Source: Silvania confinis
GTDB taxonomy: Bacteria; Pseudomonadota; Gammaproteobacteria; Enterobacterales; Enterobacteriaceae
NCBI RefSeq assembly: GCF_025564085.1
Contig: NZ_JAMGZJ010000072.1
Span: 1 to 64,000 of the forward strand
Reading direction: 5' to 3'
DNA length: 64,000 nucleotides
Positions 11,648 through 20,795 of the stretch are shown one piece after another. The notes beneath the pieces are model-generated. The model had not been told where the DNA came from. It did not search any database and saw nothing but the letters and a program-made list of their open reading frames with translations. The position numbers and the translations under genes are program-made. Within the stretch, counting starts at the first letter, position 1. Each line of letters opens with the position of its first letter.

Positions 11648-11665
11648 TGTAACGTAAAAATTACA
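11648..11665 (-). promoter_or_regulatory. Second TyrR box upstream of aroF
   Basis: The sequence tgtaacgtaaaaattaca is a palindromic TyrR-type 18-mer with mismatches to consensus, upstream of the stronger box. E. coli aroF also carries multiple TyrR boxes. Confidence 0.68.
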
Positions 11666-11717
11666 GCACGCATTATCCTCGCCAGGCTATGCTGAATGAA
11701 AAAAGGGAGAATACTTT

Positions 11718-12092
11718 ATGCGCTTTATTGTTACCTCACTGCTGTGCCTGCTTTTAACCGCCTGTCAGATTGACCCTTACACGCATCAACCCACCTGGAC
11801 AGGAACCGACTGGTTCGATGCCGGCAAAGAAGATGCCATGAACGGTGTCGCCGTTAAATCCAATCAATCACTGGCGGCTAACTTTAACGACCCAAAAGTG
11901 GATCGTTCTGAGTATCTCAGCGGGTACAAAGAGGGGCAGGAGAAAATATGTCAGGAGAACTTTGTTTATGCCTGGGGATTAGCGGGCCGGATCTTCCCGG
12001 CCAGCTGCGATACGGCGGATAACAATTCCAAACTGCGTGAAGCCTGGCAGCACGGCATGAAAGAGGGAACCCAGGCCAGCCGCTTAAATTAA
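11718..12092 (+). CDS. yfiL: YfiL-like DUF2799 lipoprotein
   Basis: A 124-residue predicted lipoprotein with signal MRFIVTSLLCLLLTACQ, the lipobox Cys being near residue 16. The mature part holds two short repeats of the form WFDAGKEDAMNG and YLSGYKEGQEK, typical of the DUF2799/YfiL family. The function is unknown. Its place next to aroF is that of E. coli yfiL. It is followed by its own terminator. Confidence 0.85.
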   Translation: MRFIVTSLLCLLLTACQIDPYTHQPTWTGTDWFDAGKEDAMNGVAVKSNQSLAANFNDPKVDRSEYLSGYKEGQEKICQENFVYAWGLAGRIFPASCDTADNNSKLREAWQHGMKEGTQASRLN

Positions 12093-12107
12093 TATCGCGT
12101 CGTGATG

Positions 12108-12146
12108 TGCCAACAACGTCCGCCAGGCGACAGTTGTTGGCATTTT
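12108..12146 (+). terminator. yfiL terminator
   Basis: A 10-bp perfect stem TGCCAACAAC / GTTGTTGGCA is followed by four T residues, 15 bp after the yfiL stop. Confidence 0.75.
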
Positions 12147-12154
12147 CTGGATGA

Positions 12155-13522
12155 CTATTTTGTTGACTCAGCCACCGACAGTTTCGTCGCAGACCGCCAG
12201 CGCAGCCAGTCAGCCATCATGAACAGCACCAGACTGCAACCCATCACTGGCATTGCCAGCCCCAGCAGCACGCTGACGACTAACGATAGTACGCGTCCCC
12301 CTACCGGCAGCGTCAACCAGGTCTGGAACAGCGTCGAGGCGGGATCGGTTGCCGTCTGTTTCGGCCTGCGCATCCACCACATCCGATAGCCCCAAACAAT
12401 CATCACACACAGTCCGATGCCAAACGCGATCAGCATCAGCTGATTCGGCAGGCCAAACAGCACGCCCATGTGGAGATCCACGCCCCAGCGGGTCAGTTTG
12501 GCCATCAGTGGATAATCAGCAAAGCGGGTATGGTCGAGGACAGTCAGAGAGCCGGGGTCAACCGCAACGGCGTCAACCTGGGTCGGCCAGCTGCGATCAA
12601 TCTCGCTGACGGTCCACGCCTGCGTGCCACTCTTCGCCGGGCGGATCTCCAGCTTCGTGGCATCGATGCCCGCCGCATTGGCGGCGTGAAGCACCCCGTC
12701 AAACAGCGTCAGGTCGGGTTTCATCTCCGGCATCGGCATGGTCATATGATGGCCATGATGCTCGGCATGCGGGTCGGTCACCCCTGCCGGACCATGAAGC
12801 TGCGTGTTAACCTGCGGTGTCAGCCAGCCCATTTCTGCCCGCAGCTTATCCACATTGCCGCCCGCCCACTGGGACCAGGTCAGGCCGGTTGCAGAGAACA
12901 GCAGCATACCGGTCAGCAGGATCCAGCCGAGCGACACGTGCACACGGCGACGGTTCTGAAAGCCGTTATTGATGCGCCGTTTCGGCCGGGTAGAAAACCA
13001 CAGCGCGATCCCCCCCAGCGCGGCAATCCACATCCAGGAAGCGGCCAGCTCGCTGTAAAGCCGACCCACATCACCCAGCAGCAAAGACTGATGCAGATAG
13101 TCGATAGTTTGCCGTAACGGCAGAATACCGCTGGTGCCATAGACCGTCATATCGCCACGCACTTCCAGGCTAACCGGATCGATAAATATCGCCCGGTTTT
13201 CCGATGCCTTCAGCGCCGGGTCAACGTACATCACGCGGGTGGTATCACCTGTCGTCAGCCCTGGACGCACCGCCTGCAAGCGTAGCTCGCCACCGGTGAC
13301 CTGCTCCGCAACGGCGATTTGCTCGGCCAGCGGACGTGCCTGGCCCTGCACATCGCTGAACAGCGCATGATGATAGAGGCTGTTCTCGAGCTGCGGCGTC
13401 GCGACGTACAGCGTCCCGGACAACGCAGCAATAAAAATAAATGGCCCGACAAACAGACCAACATAGAAGTGAAGACGACGCAGCAGGTTGCCCCATGCTG
13501 CGCGCGAGGTGCAGGTAGTCAT
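12155..13522 (-). CDS. PepSY-associated transmembrane protein
   Basis: A 455-residue inner-membrane protein of the PepSY_TM (PiuB-like) family. Hydrophobic segments are visible near residues 17-40, 165-182, 200-222, about 360-383 and two near the C-terminus. Periplasmic loops carry PepSY-like sequence, and a His/Met-rich stretch DPHAEHHGHHMTMPMPEM (about 255-272) could bind copper or iron. Relatives are linked to siderophore or metal reduction and uptake, so a metal role is likely but unproven. The start is supported by AAGGGA just upstream. It lies 51 bp downstream of the DUF2946 gene, and both probably form one operon. Confidence 0.85.
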   Translation of the reverse strand: MTTCTSRAAWGNLLRRLHFYVGLFVGPFIFIAALSGTLYVATPQLENSLYHHALFSDVQGQARPLAEQIAVAEQVTGGELRLQAVRPGLTTGDTTRVMYVDPALKASENRAIFIDPVSLEVRGDMTVYGTSGILPLRQTIDYLHQSLLLGDVGRLYSELAASWMWIAALGGIALWFSTRPKRRINNGFQNRRRVHVSLGWILLTGMLLFSATGLTWSQWAGGNVDKLRAEMGWLTPQVNTQLHGPAGVTDPHAEHHGHHMTMPMPEMKPDLTLFDGVLHAANAAGIDATKLEIRPAKSGTQAWTVSEIDRSWPTQVDAVAVDPGSLTVLDHTRFADYPLMAKLTRWGVDLHMGVLFGLPNQLMLIAFGIGLCVMIVWGYRMWWMRRPKQTATDPASTLFQTWLTLPVGGRVLSLVVSVLLGLAMPVMGCSLVLFMMADWLRWRSATKLSVAESTK

Positions 13523-13573
13523 GCTTTCCCTTTTATGGAAAAAAGTTATCGATACGCGATGGCGTACATTTTT

Positions 13574-13969
13574 TTAAAGGAATGAAGCAGACGCCTGCGG
13601 CGGCGCGCGGGTATCAGGACAAAGCCAGGGGAAGAAGTGCCAGTGGTGAACGACGGGTCGCGGCGGGATCAGCCGCTGTCTGAGCACCCGCGCACTGAGC
13701 AGCATGACCAGCACCAGGAATACGCCCGGAACGTGCGTTAACAGCACGCAGTAACCACAGGCTTCGGCGTGGTCGACCGGTAGGCTCTCTGAGGGCATAT
13801 GATGTTCCGACATCATACTCATATCATGATGCATCCCGGGCATCGCGCTCATGGGATCTTTTTGCAGTGCAACAGAGATCAGCGGCGCAACGACGATCAG
13901 CAGGATCGCGAACAGCGCGATATTTACCGCGATGCGTTGCCATGGTGCCTGCTGCTGATTAGTCGTCAC
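13574..13969 (-). CDS. DUF2946-family small membrane protein
   Basis: A 131-residue protein with two hydrophobic segments (about 14-34 and 80-98). Between them is a loop rich in Met and His (MSAMPGMHHDMSMMSEHHM) followed by HAEACGYCVLL, a Cys-x2-Cys pair typical of DUF2946. GTG 13969 is chosen because GGAGGGG stands just before it; an in-frame ATG at 14044 would place 25 non-conserved residues before it and reach the rplS terminator. The family is often found beside copper or PepSY genes, so metal binding is inferred. It is upstream of the PepSY gene. Confidence 0.78.
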   Translation of the reverse strand: MTTNQQQAPWQRIAVNIALFAILLIVVAPLISVALQKDPMSAMPGMHHDMSMMSEHHMPSESLPVDHAEACGYCVLLTHVPGVFLVLVMLLSARVLRQRLIPPRPVVHHWHFFPWLCPDTRAPPQASASFL

Positions 13970-14042
13970 ATCCCCTCCGTTGAAGCAGGGGTATTGTAAA
14001 CGATTTATGACGAATTGGTTAATGTGCTTAGCACACAGGGAC

Positions 14043-14076
14043 AAAAAAAGGGCCAGCCTTGCGGCCAGCCCTTTTT
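14043..14076 (-). terminator. rpsP-rimM-trmD-rplS operon terminator
   Basis: The 9-bp stem GGGCCAGCC / GGCCAGCCC with a four-base loop has a seven-base T run on the minus strand and five T on the plus strand. It ends the rplS transcript. Confidence 0.9.
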
Positions 14077-14100
14077 ATCAGGATGTTGCTTAAGCGGGTC

Positions 14101-14451
<351 letters not shown>

Positions 14452-14489
14452 TTAATCTCTTATCCTGGGTAAACTGATATTCGGGGGCC

Positions 14490-15254
14490 TCAGGCCATCC
14501 CATCATGTTTCTGTTGCTGCGCGTGTTCCTTTTTGAACTCGGCCAGCAACTTTGCTTGCTCTTCAGTCAGAGCCAGGTTTTCCAGAAGTTCAGGTCTTCT
14601 AAGCCAGGTACGGCCCAGCGACTGCTTCAGACGCCAGCGACGAATCTCGGCATGGTTTCCCGACAGCAAAACCGGCGGTACCTCCATCCCTTCTAACACT
14701 TCAGGACGGGTATAGTGTGGGCAGTCCAGCAATCCGTCGGCAAAAGAATCTTCTGTTGCCGAGGCTTCGTGACCCAGAACTCCCGGAATGAACCGGGAAA
14801 CGGAGTCAATCAGCGTCATCGCCGGTAACTCACCACCGCTGAGAACGTAATCGCCGATAGACCATTCTTCGTCAATCTCGGTCTGAATTACGCGCTCATC
14901 TATTCCTTCGTAGCGACCGCACACCAGAATCAGCTTTTGATTCGTTGCCAGTTCGCTGACGCCCGCTTGATCAAGCTTGCGTCCCTGAGGTGACAGATAA
15001 ATCACCTTTGCGCCTTCACCTGCCGCGGCTTTTGCTGCTGCGATGGCATCCCGTAAGGGTTGTACCATCATGAGCATCCCCGGTCCGCCGCCGTAAGGAC
15101 GTTCGTCCACGGTACGGTGCCGGTCATGCGTGAAGTCACGTGGACTCCAGCTTTCGATGCTCAGCAGGCCATTTTTTACTGCCCGGCCAGTTACCCCGTA
15201 ATCAGTAATCGCGCGGAACATTTCAGGAAACAGGCTAATTATGCCAATCCACAT
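14490..15254 (-). CDS. trmD: tRNA (guanine-37-N1)-methyltransferase TrmD
   Basis: Uses S-adenosylmethionine to methylate G37 next to the anticodon, which prevents +1 frameshifting. The 254-residue SPOUT-class protein shows the deep trefoil-knot segments [13 protein letters not shown] and [15 protein letters not shown]. It lies within the rpsP operon, 30 bp after rimM. Confidence 0.98.
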   Translation of the reverse strand: MWIGIISLFPEMFRAITDYGVTGRAVKNGLLSIESWSPRDFTHDRHRTVDERPYGGGPGMLMMVQPLRDAIAAAKAAAGEGAKVIYLSPQGRKLDQAGVSELATNQKLILVCGRYEGIDERVIQTEIDEEWSIGDYVLSGGELPAMTLIDSVSRFIPGVLGHEASATEDSFADGLLDCPHYTRPEVLEGMEVPPVLLSGNHAEIRRWRLKQSLGRTWLRRPELLENLALTEEQAKLLAEFKKEHAQQQKHDGMA

Positions 15255-15284
15255 AGCGCCGTCTTTTACCGTTTTCAGGAGAAT

Positions 15285-15818
15285 TTAAAAACCAGGATCC
15301 CAATCTACTTCAATCGTTTGAGTAGCGAGATCGACTTTCTTGATAACCTGTCCATCGAGGAACGGAACCAACCGCTCCTTGATACCAAACGCATCTTTCA
15401 GGTTTGCCTTAATGACGAGAACGTCATTGGATCCGGTTTCCATCATATCGATGACTTTACCCAGACCGTAGCCTTCTGTGGTGACTACCTGGCAACCAAT
15501 AAGGTCTTTCCAGTAGTAGCCATCATCGAGCTGAGGCAACTGCGACGAATCCACGACAATTTCGCAATTAGTCAGTGCATTCGCGGCATCGCGATCGTCA
15601 ACGCCTTTCAGCTTGATAACGATGTCCTGATTGTGGTGACGCCAGCTTTCCAGCTCGACCTCTTGCCACTGACCCGCCTTCTGGATAAACCAGGGCTGAT
15701 AGTCAAAGATGCTATCGGCGTCTTCGGTGGAGGAAAACACTCTGAGCCAGCCACGGATACCGTAGCAAGAACCCATTTTGCCCAATACGATCGGTTCAAC
15801 AGGTGCTTTTTTGCTCAT
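15285..15818 (-). CDS. rimM: Ribosome maturation factor RimM
   Basis: Assists 30S head assembly and binds S19. The N-terminal RimM domain includes [18 protein letters not shown], and the C-terminal PRC-barrel starts near [15 protein letters not shown] 15818 (MSKKAPVEP) gives 177 residues, five fewer than the E. coli protein because of a shorter N-terminus. Two further Met codons directly upstream make the exact start uncertain by up to three codons. It is 18 bp after rpsP. Confidence 0.96.
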   Translation of the reverse strand: MSKKAPVEPIVLGKMGSCYGIRGWLRVFSSTEDADSIFDYQPWFIQKAGQWQEVELESWRHHNQDIVIKLKGVDDRDAANALTNCEIVVDSSQLPQLDDGYYWKDLIGCQVVTTEGYGLGKVIDMMETGSNDVLVIKANLKDAFGIKERLVPFLDGQVIKKVDLATQTIEVDWDPGF

Positions 15819-15836
15819 CATGACCACCGTGACAGA

Positions 15837-16085
15837 TTAAGCTGCTTTGTTTGCAGCTTTGATCAGCGCAGCAACGCGATCGGAAACAGTCGCGCCCAGG
15901 CCAACCCAGTGAGCGACACGATCCAGATCCAGACGAGTTTCTTCTTCTGCACCGCTAGCCAGCGGGTTGAAGAAACCAACGCGCTCGATGAAGCGACCGT
16001 TGCGTGCATTACGGCTGTCGGTGACAACAACCTGGTAGAACGGACGCTTTTTCGCGCCGTGACGTGCTAAACGAATAGTTACCAT
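15837..16085 (-). CDS. rpsP: 30S ribosomal protein S16
   Basis: Ribosomal protein of 82 residues beginning [20 protein letters not shown], as in E. coli. An upstream in-frame start at 16121 lies inside the leader hairpin and is not used. It is the first gene of the rpsP-rimM-trmD-rplS operon. Confidence 0.98.
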   Translation of the reverse strand: MVTIRLARHGAKKRPFYQVVVTDSRNARNGRFIERVGFFNPLASGAEEETRLDLDRVAHWVGLGATVSDRVAALIKAANKAA

Positions 16086-16102
16086 AACATCCTCTTGTGT
16101 GA

Positions 16103-16142
16103 ATAAAACACCGGGCCCCATCGAGGGACGGAGCCCGGTGTT
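16103..16142 (-). terminator. Hairpin in the rpsP leader (terminator/attenuator-like)
   Basis: A 10-bp stem AACACCGGGC / GCCCGGTGTT lies just before the rpsP start, with a T-rich tail on the minus strand. It may end ffh transcripts or attenuate the rpsP operon; an attenuator-like structure is known in this leader in E. coli. Confidence 0.7.
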
Positions 16143-16224
16143 ATATTAAAAGCCCGAAAATTTTACTGATTTCTGGAGAAAATGCAATCAGCATCTCTCA
16201 AACAAAGGATATAAGGCGTATATC

Positions 16225-16350
16225 GGTGCAGCCAGTTTAGTCACGGCGTGCGCGCAAAAAGCGGAGCGTACTCGTAGTACGTGAGCATTTACTCGCTCCG
16301 CTCGCCCTTCGGGCCGCCCTAAAGGGCGTTCAAAACACTATAGTGTTTTG
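16225..16350 (-). repeat. Intergenic inverted-repeat cluster between ffh and rpsP
   Basis: The roughly 320 bp between rpsP and ffh hold no gene but dense symmetry. An 8-bp arm gcggagcg (16261-16268) pairs with cgctccgc (16294-16301) around gtactcgtagtac. A GCCCTAAAGGGC element follows, then a perfect 20-bp palindrome caaaacactatagtgttttg (16331-16350). It looks like a structured intergenic repeat; its identity is unknown to me. Confidence 0.5.
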
Positions 16351-16404
16351 TCGAGCACACCCCGAGGCTAAAATGGCAAACAAGATAGCCTTATGCCCTT
16401 GTTT

Positions 16405-17766
16405 TTAACGCCCAGGGAATCCTGGGGGCATCATACCTTTCATGCCGCGCATCATCTTCGCCATGCCGCCCTTCTTCATCTTCTTCATCATGCGCTGCAT
16501 GTCGTCGAACTGCTTCAGAAGGCGGTTTACGTCCTGTACCTGCATCCCACAACCCGCCGCGATACGGCGTTTACGGGAGCCTTTGATAATTTCTGGCTTC
16601 GCACGCTCTTTCAGCGTCATGGAGTTGATAATCGCCTCCATACGCACCAGAACTTTGTCGTCCATCTGCGCTTTTACGTTATCCGGGATCTGGCCCATGC
16701 CCGGCAGTTTGCCCATCAGGCTCGCCATGCCGCCCATGTTTTTCATCTGACGCAGCTGTTCCAGGAAGTCGGTCAGATCGAACCCGTCGCCTTTTTTCAG
16801 CTTGCTCGCCAGCTTCTCGGCCTGCGCGCGGTCAACTTTGCTCTCGATATCTTCGATCAGCGACAGCACGTCGCCCATACCGAGGATACGAGATGCGATA
16901 CGGTCCGGGTGGAACGGCTCCAGCGCTTCGGTCTTCTCGCCGACGCCGAGGAACTTAATCGGTTTGCCGGTGATATGACGAATAGAGAGCGCTGCACCGC
17001 CGCGGGCGTCGCCGTCCACTTTAGTCAGTACCACACCAGTCAGCGGCAGCGCTTCGTTAAAGGCTTTTGCCGTATTTGCCGCATCCTGGCCGGTCATCGC
17101 ATCGACAACAAACAGGGTTTCTACCGGATTGATCGCGGCATGGACCTGTTTGATTTCGTCCATCATCGCTTCGTCAACGTGCAGACGACCGGCGGTATCC
17201 ACCAGCAGCACATCGAAGAATTTCAGCTTCGCTTCTTTCAGCGCCGCATTAACGATGTCGATAGGTTTCTGCGCCACGTCGGACGGGAAGAACTCGACCT
17301 CAACCTGTTCAGCCAGCGTTTGCAGCTGTTTGATCGCCGCCGGGCGATAAACGTCGGCAGAAACGACCAGCACTTTTTTCTTGTGCTTCTCGCGCAGGAA
17401 CTTACCCAGCTTCGCGACGCTGGTGGTTTTACCCGCGCCCTGCAGACCGGCCATCAGCACCACGGCGGGAGGTTGCGCGGCAAGGTTCAGGCTCTGGTTT
17501 TCTTCGCCCATCGCCGAAACCAGTTCGCTTCGCACGATTTTGACGAACTCCTGACCCGGGGTCAGGCTCTTATTAACTTCGTGACCAACCGCTTTCTCTT
17601 TTACGCGGCTGATAAAATCACGCACTACCGGCAACGCGACGTCTGCTTCAAGCAGCGCCATGCGCACTTCGCGCAGCGTCTCTTTAATGTTGTCTTCGGT
17701 AAGGCGTCCACGGCCGCTGATGTTGCGCAGCGAGCGCGACAAACGATCGGTTAAATTATCAAACAT
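16405..17766 (-). CDS. ffh: Signal recognition particle protein Ffh
   Basis: GTPase that, with 4.5S RNA, delivers nascent inner-membrane proteins to FtsY and SecYEG. The protein is 453 residues, as in E. coli. It has an N domain, a G domain with GLQGAGKTTSVAKLG near residue 105 and DTAGRLHVDEAM in mid protein, and a methionine-rich M domain ending MMRGMKGMMPPGFPGR. It is divergent from ypjD. A 453-codon open frame on the opposite strand is a shadow of this gene. Confidence 0.98.
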   Translation of the reverse strand: MFDNLTDRLSRSLRNISGRGRLTEDNIKETLREVRMALLEADVALPVVRDFISRVKEKAVGHEVNKSLTPGQEFVKIVRSELVSAMGEENQSLNLAAQPPAVVLMAGLQGAGKTTSVAKLGKFLREKHKKKVLVVSADVYRPAAIKQLQTLAEQVEVEFFPSDVAQKPIDIVNAALKEAKLKFFDVLLVDTAGRLHVDEAMMDEIKQVHAAINPVETLFVVDAMTGQDAANTAKAFNEALPLTGVVLTKVDGDARGGAALSIRHITGKPIKFLGVGEKTEALEPFHPDRIASRILGMGDVLSLIEDIESKVDRAQAEKLASKLKKGDGFDLTDFLEQLRQMKNMGGMASLMGKLPGMGQIPDNVKAQMDDKVLVRMEAIINSMTLKERAKPEIIKGSRKRRIAAGCGMQVQDVNRLLKQFDDMQRMMKKMKKGGMAKMMRGMKGMMPPGFPGR

Positions 17767-17931
17767 TGTCTCTCGCCTGAGGTAGAAACGTTAGGTCGCA
17801 GTAGCGACACGTACACAGAATTTTGCCGCAGTATAACATGAAGGCGCCTTTGTTGTTATGCAACGGTTGGAGCAGGCCTCCCGTAACGTTATACTGCCTT
17901 TCTTTCTCATTAAGACAACTGTCGACACTCT

Positions 17932-18723
17932 ATGCCTGTTTTCGCACTGATCGCCCTTGTGGCGTACTCTGTCAGCCTCGCGCTGATCATCCCTGGCCTG
18001 CTGCAAAAAAACAGCGGCTGGCGGCGAATGGCTATTTTGTCGGCAGTAATCGCGTTGATAAGCCATGCCTTTGCGCTCGAAGCGCGCATTTTGCCGGGCG
18101 ACGGCAGCGGGCAAAATCTGAGCCTGCTTAACGTCGGCTCCCTGGTCAGCCTGATGATCTGTACGGTGATGACGATCGTGGCCTCAAGAAACCGCGGCTG
18201 GCTGCTGCTGCCGATTGTTTATGCCTTTGCGCTGATTAACCTGGCTTTCGCCACCTTCATGCCGAACGAGTTCATCACCCATCTTGAGACCACGCCGGGC
18301 ATGATGGTGCATATTGGCCTGTCACTTTTCTCATACGCTACCTTGATTATTGCCGCGCTGTACGCGCTGCAGCTGGCGTGGATTGACTACCAGTTGAAGA
18401 ACAAAAAGCTGGCCTTCAGTACCGAAATGCCGCCGCTGATGAGCATCGAACGCAAGATGTTTCATATCACGCAAATCGGGGTGGTACTGCTGACCCTGAC
18501 GCTGTGCACCGGCTTGTTTTATATGAAAAATCTTTTCAGCCTCGAGAACATCGACAAAGCCGTGCTCTCTATCATTGCGTGGTTTGTCTATATTGTCCTG
18601 TTGTGGGGCCACTATCATGAAGGCTGGCGCGGTCGTCGCGTCGTCTGGTTCAACGTTGCAGGTGCGGGCATTCTGACCCTGGCCTACTTTGGCAGCCGCG
18701 TCATCCAGCAAATCGCCAGCTAA
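17932..18723 (+). CDS. ypjD: YpjD, CcsA-like inner-membrane protein
   Basis: A 263-residue polytopic membrane protein of the cytochrome c assembly (CcsA/CcmC) fold, with eight hydrophobic segments. It contains a segment like the WD-rich heme-handling region (GLFYMKNLFSLENIDKAVLSIIAWFVY). His residues in ALISHAFALEAR and LLWGHYHEGWRGRR could be heme ligands. The function in E. coli is not settled. It is immediately upstream of corB and probably cotranscribed. Confidence 0.92.
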   Translation: MPVFALIALVAYSVSLALIIPGLLQKNSGWRRMAILSAVIALISHAFALEARILPGDGSGQNLSLLNVGSLVSLMICTVMTIVASRNRGWLLLPIVYAFALINLAFATFMPNEFITHLETTPGMMVHIGLSLFSYATLIIAALYALQLAWIDYQLKNKKLAFSTEMPPLMSIERKMFHITQIGVVLLTLTLCTGLFYMKNLFSLENIDKAVLSIIAWFVYIVLLWGHYHEGWRGRRVVWFNVAGAGILTLAYFGSRVIQQIAS

Positions 18724-18741
18724 GAAACAAAGGAGTTCCCC

Positions 18742-20028
18742 CTGGAACACATCTCCACTACCACGTTGATCGTTACCCTGATCGTCATGGTGGTTATCTC
18801 CGCCTATTTCTCCGGCTCAGAAACCGGCATGATGACGCTGAACCGCTACCGGTTACGCCATCGCGCCAAACAGGGTAATCGCGCCGCCCGCCGTGTCGAA
18901 AAACTGCTGCGTAAACCGGATCGCCTGATAAGCCTGGTGCTCATTGGCAATAACCTGGTCAATATTCTCGCCTCCGCGCTGGGCACCATTGTCGGCATGC
19001 GCCTGTACGGCAACGCCGGGGTCGCCATAGCCACCGGGGTGCTGACGTTTGTGGTGCTGGTCTTCGCCGAAGTGTTACCAAAAACCATCGCCGCGCTCTA
19101 TCCCGAAAAGGTCGCCTATCCCAGCAGCGTGTTGCTGGCACCGTTACTGATTCTGATGATGCCGCTGGTGTGGCTACTGAACAGCGTAACGCGGTTGCTG
19201 ATGCGCATCGTGGGGATCAAAGCCGATGTGGTGATCAGCAGCGCGCTGAGCAAAGACGAATTACGCACCATCGTTCATGAGTCGCGCTCGCAAATCTCGC
19301 GCCGCAACCAGGAGATGCTGCTGTCGGTGCTGGATCTCGAAAAGGTGAGCGTCGACGACATCATGGTGCCGCGCAACGAAATCGTCGGCATTGATATCAA
19401 CGACGACTGGAAAGCCATCGTCCGTCAGCTGACTCACTCCCCGCACGGCCGGATCGTGCTGTACCGGGATTCACTGGACGATACCATCAGCATGCTGCGC
19501 GTGCGCGAAGCGTACCGCCTGATGACCGAGAAAAAAGAGTTCACCAAAGAGGTCATGCTGCGCGCAGCGGACGAGATTTATTACATCCCGGAAGGCACGC
19601 CGCTCAGCACTCAGTTGGTTAAATTCCAGCGCAATAAAAAGAAAGTCGGCCTGGTGGTCGACGAATACGGTGATATTCAGGGGCTGGTGACGGTAGAGGA
19701 TATTCTGGAGGAGATAGTGGGCGACTTTACGACCTCGATGTCCCCTTCACTTGCTGAAGAAGTCACGCCGCAAAACGACGGCTCAGTACTTATCGACGGC
19801 AGCGCAAACGTACGTGAACTGAATAAAGCCTTTAACTGGCAGATGCCGGAAGACGAAGCCCGCACCATTAACGGCATGATTCTGGAAGCGCTGGAGGAGA
19901 TCCCGGCGGCAGGCACTCGGGTGCGCATTGGCCAGTATGATATTGATATCCTGGACGTGCAGGACAATATGATTAAGCAGGTAAAAGTGTTGCCGGTAAA
20001 ACCGCTTCGCGAAAGCGTTGCTGAGTAA
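18742..20028 (+). CDS. corB: CorB/YfjD CNNM-family transporter, CTG start
   Basis: Inner-membrane protein of the CNNM/CorB family, linked to magnesium efflux or resistance. The order is an N-terminal DUF21 domain with three or four membrane segments (1-180), a CBS pair (about 210-340) and a C-terminal CorC_HlyC domain. The first ATG or TTG in frame is at 18766. However, CTG 18742 lies seven bases after AGGAG and restores the N-terminus EHISTTTLI of E. coli YfjD, giving 428 residues. I therefore propose a CTG start. It lies 18 bp after ypjD. Confidence 0.9.
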   Translation: MEHISTTTLIVTLIVMVVISAYFSGSETGMMTLNRYRLRHRAKQGNRAARRVEKLLRKPDRLISLVLIGNNLVNILASALGTIVGMRLYGNAGVAIATGVLTFVVLVFAEVLPKTIAALYPEKVAYPSSVLLAPLLILMMPLVWLLNSVTRLLMRIVGIKADVVISSALSKDELRTIVHESRSQISRRNQEMLLSVLDLEKVSVDDIMVPRNEIVGIDINDDWKAIVRQLTHSPHGRIVLYRDSLDDTISMLRVREAYRLMTEKKEFTKEVMLRAADEIYYIPEGTPLSTQLVKFQRNKKKVGLVVDEYGDIQGLVTVEDILEEIVGDFTTSMSPSLAEEVTPQNDGSVLIDGSANVRELNKAFNWQMPEDEARTINGMILEALEEIPAAGTRVRIGQYDIDILDVQDNMIKQVKVLPVKPLRESVAE

Positions 20029-20032
20029 GTTT

Positions 20033-20072
20033 TGTAGGCCGGGTAAGGCGAAGCCGCCACCCGGCGCTACAA
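20033..20072 (+). repeat. REP element
   Basis: The sequence taggccgggtaaggcg...cgccacccggcgctaca is a classical enterobacterial REP palindrome, located between the convergent corB and grpE genes. Confidence 0.85.
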
Positions 20073-20080
20073 GAAGCTAA

Positions 20081-20674
20081 TTAGCCCTTCGCTTTCGCAA
20101 CCGATACCATCGCTGCGCGAATAGTACGACCGTTCAGGGTATAGCCTTTCTGCATCACCATCAGCACGTTGCCCGCTGCAACATCTTCAGATTCCATCAT
20201 GGCAATCGCCTGATGCACGTTCGGATCCATTGGCACGTTGGTGTCCGCCACCACTTCCACACCGAACTTCTTCACCACGTCGAGCATGGATTTCAGCGTC
20301 AGCTCAATCCCTTCAACCATTGGTGCCATGTCCGGGTTTGTTTTATCCGCCACTTCCAGCGCGCGATCCAGGCTATCGATGACCGGCAGCAGTTCGTTGA
20401 CGAATTTCTCCAGCGCAAATTTATGCGCCTTTTCAACGTCCAGCTCGGTACGACGACGCAGGTTATCCATATCCGCTTTCACGCGCAGCAGGCTGTCGCG
20501 CTCGCGGGTCTGGACTTCGGCCAACTGAGCTTCCAGATTCGCAATTTTTTCATCGCGCGGATCCACCTGCTCAGCACCAGCCTCAGGCTCAACTGCCTCA
20601 ACCTCTTCGTGCTGCTCCGTGATAATTTCTTCCGGGGCTTGCCCCTCAGGCGTTTTCTGTTCTTTACTACTCAT
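20081..20674 (-). CDS. grpE: Nucleotide exchange factor GrpE
   Basis: Releases ADP from DnaK in the Hsp70 cycle. The 197-residue protein has an acidic disordered N-terminus, a long paired coiled coil (about 40-137, with [18 protein letters not shown]) and a C-terminal beta domain ending [19 protein letters not shown] 20674 ([11 protein letters not shown]) is preferred to 20698 by match to E. coli. It is divergent from nadK and convergent with corB. Confidence 0.97.
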   Translation of the reverse strand: MSSKEQKTPEGQAPEEIITEQHEEVEAVEPEAGAEQVDPRDEKIANLEAQLAEVQTRERDSLLRVKADMDNLRRRTELDVEKAHKFALEKFVNELLPVIDSLDRALEVADKTNPDMAPMVEGIELTLKSMLDVVKKFGVEVVADTNVPMDPNVHQAIAMMESEDVAAGNVLMVMQKGYTLNGRTIRAAMVSVAKAKG

Positions 20675-20795
20675 GAATTTCTCCGCGTTTTTTCGCAATC
20701 ATCTCGCTAACCTGGATTATTATGGGGATCTGTTTCCGGGTTTCAAGGGAGCAAGGCACATTGTCATCATTCATTCGTACAAGGACCTCCAGAAT

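Noticed and set aside
16393..17754. 453-codon open frame opposite ffh
   Set aside because: It lies fully antisense to a near-identical Ffh gene, is His/Gln/Phe-rich with no family resemblance, and has no ribosome site; it is a shadow frame.
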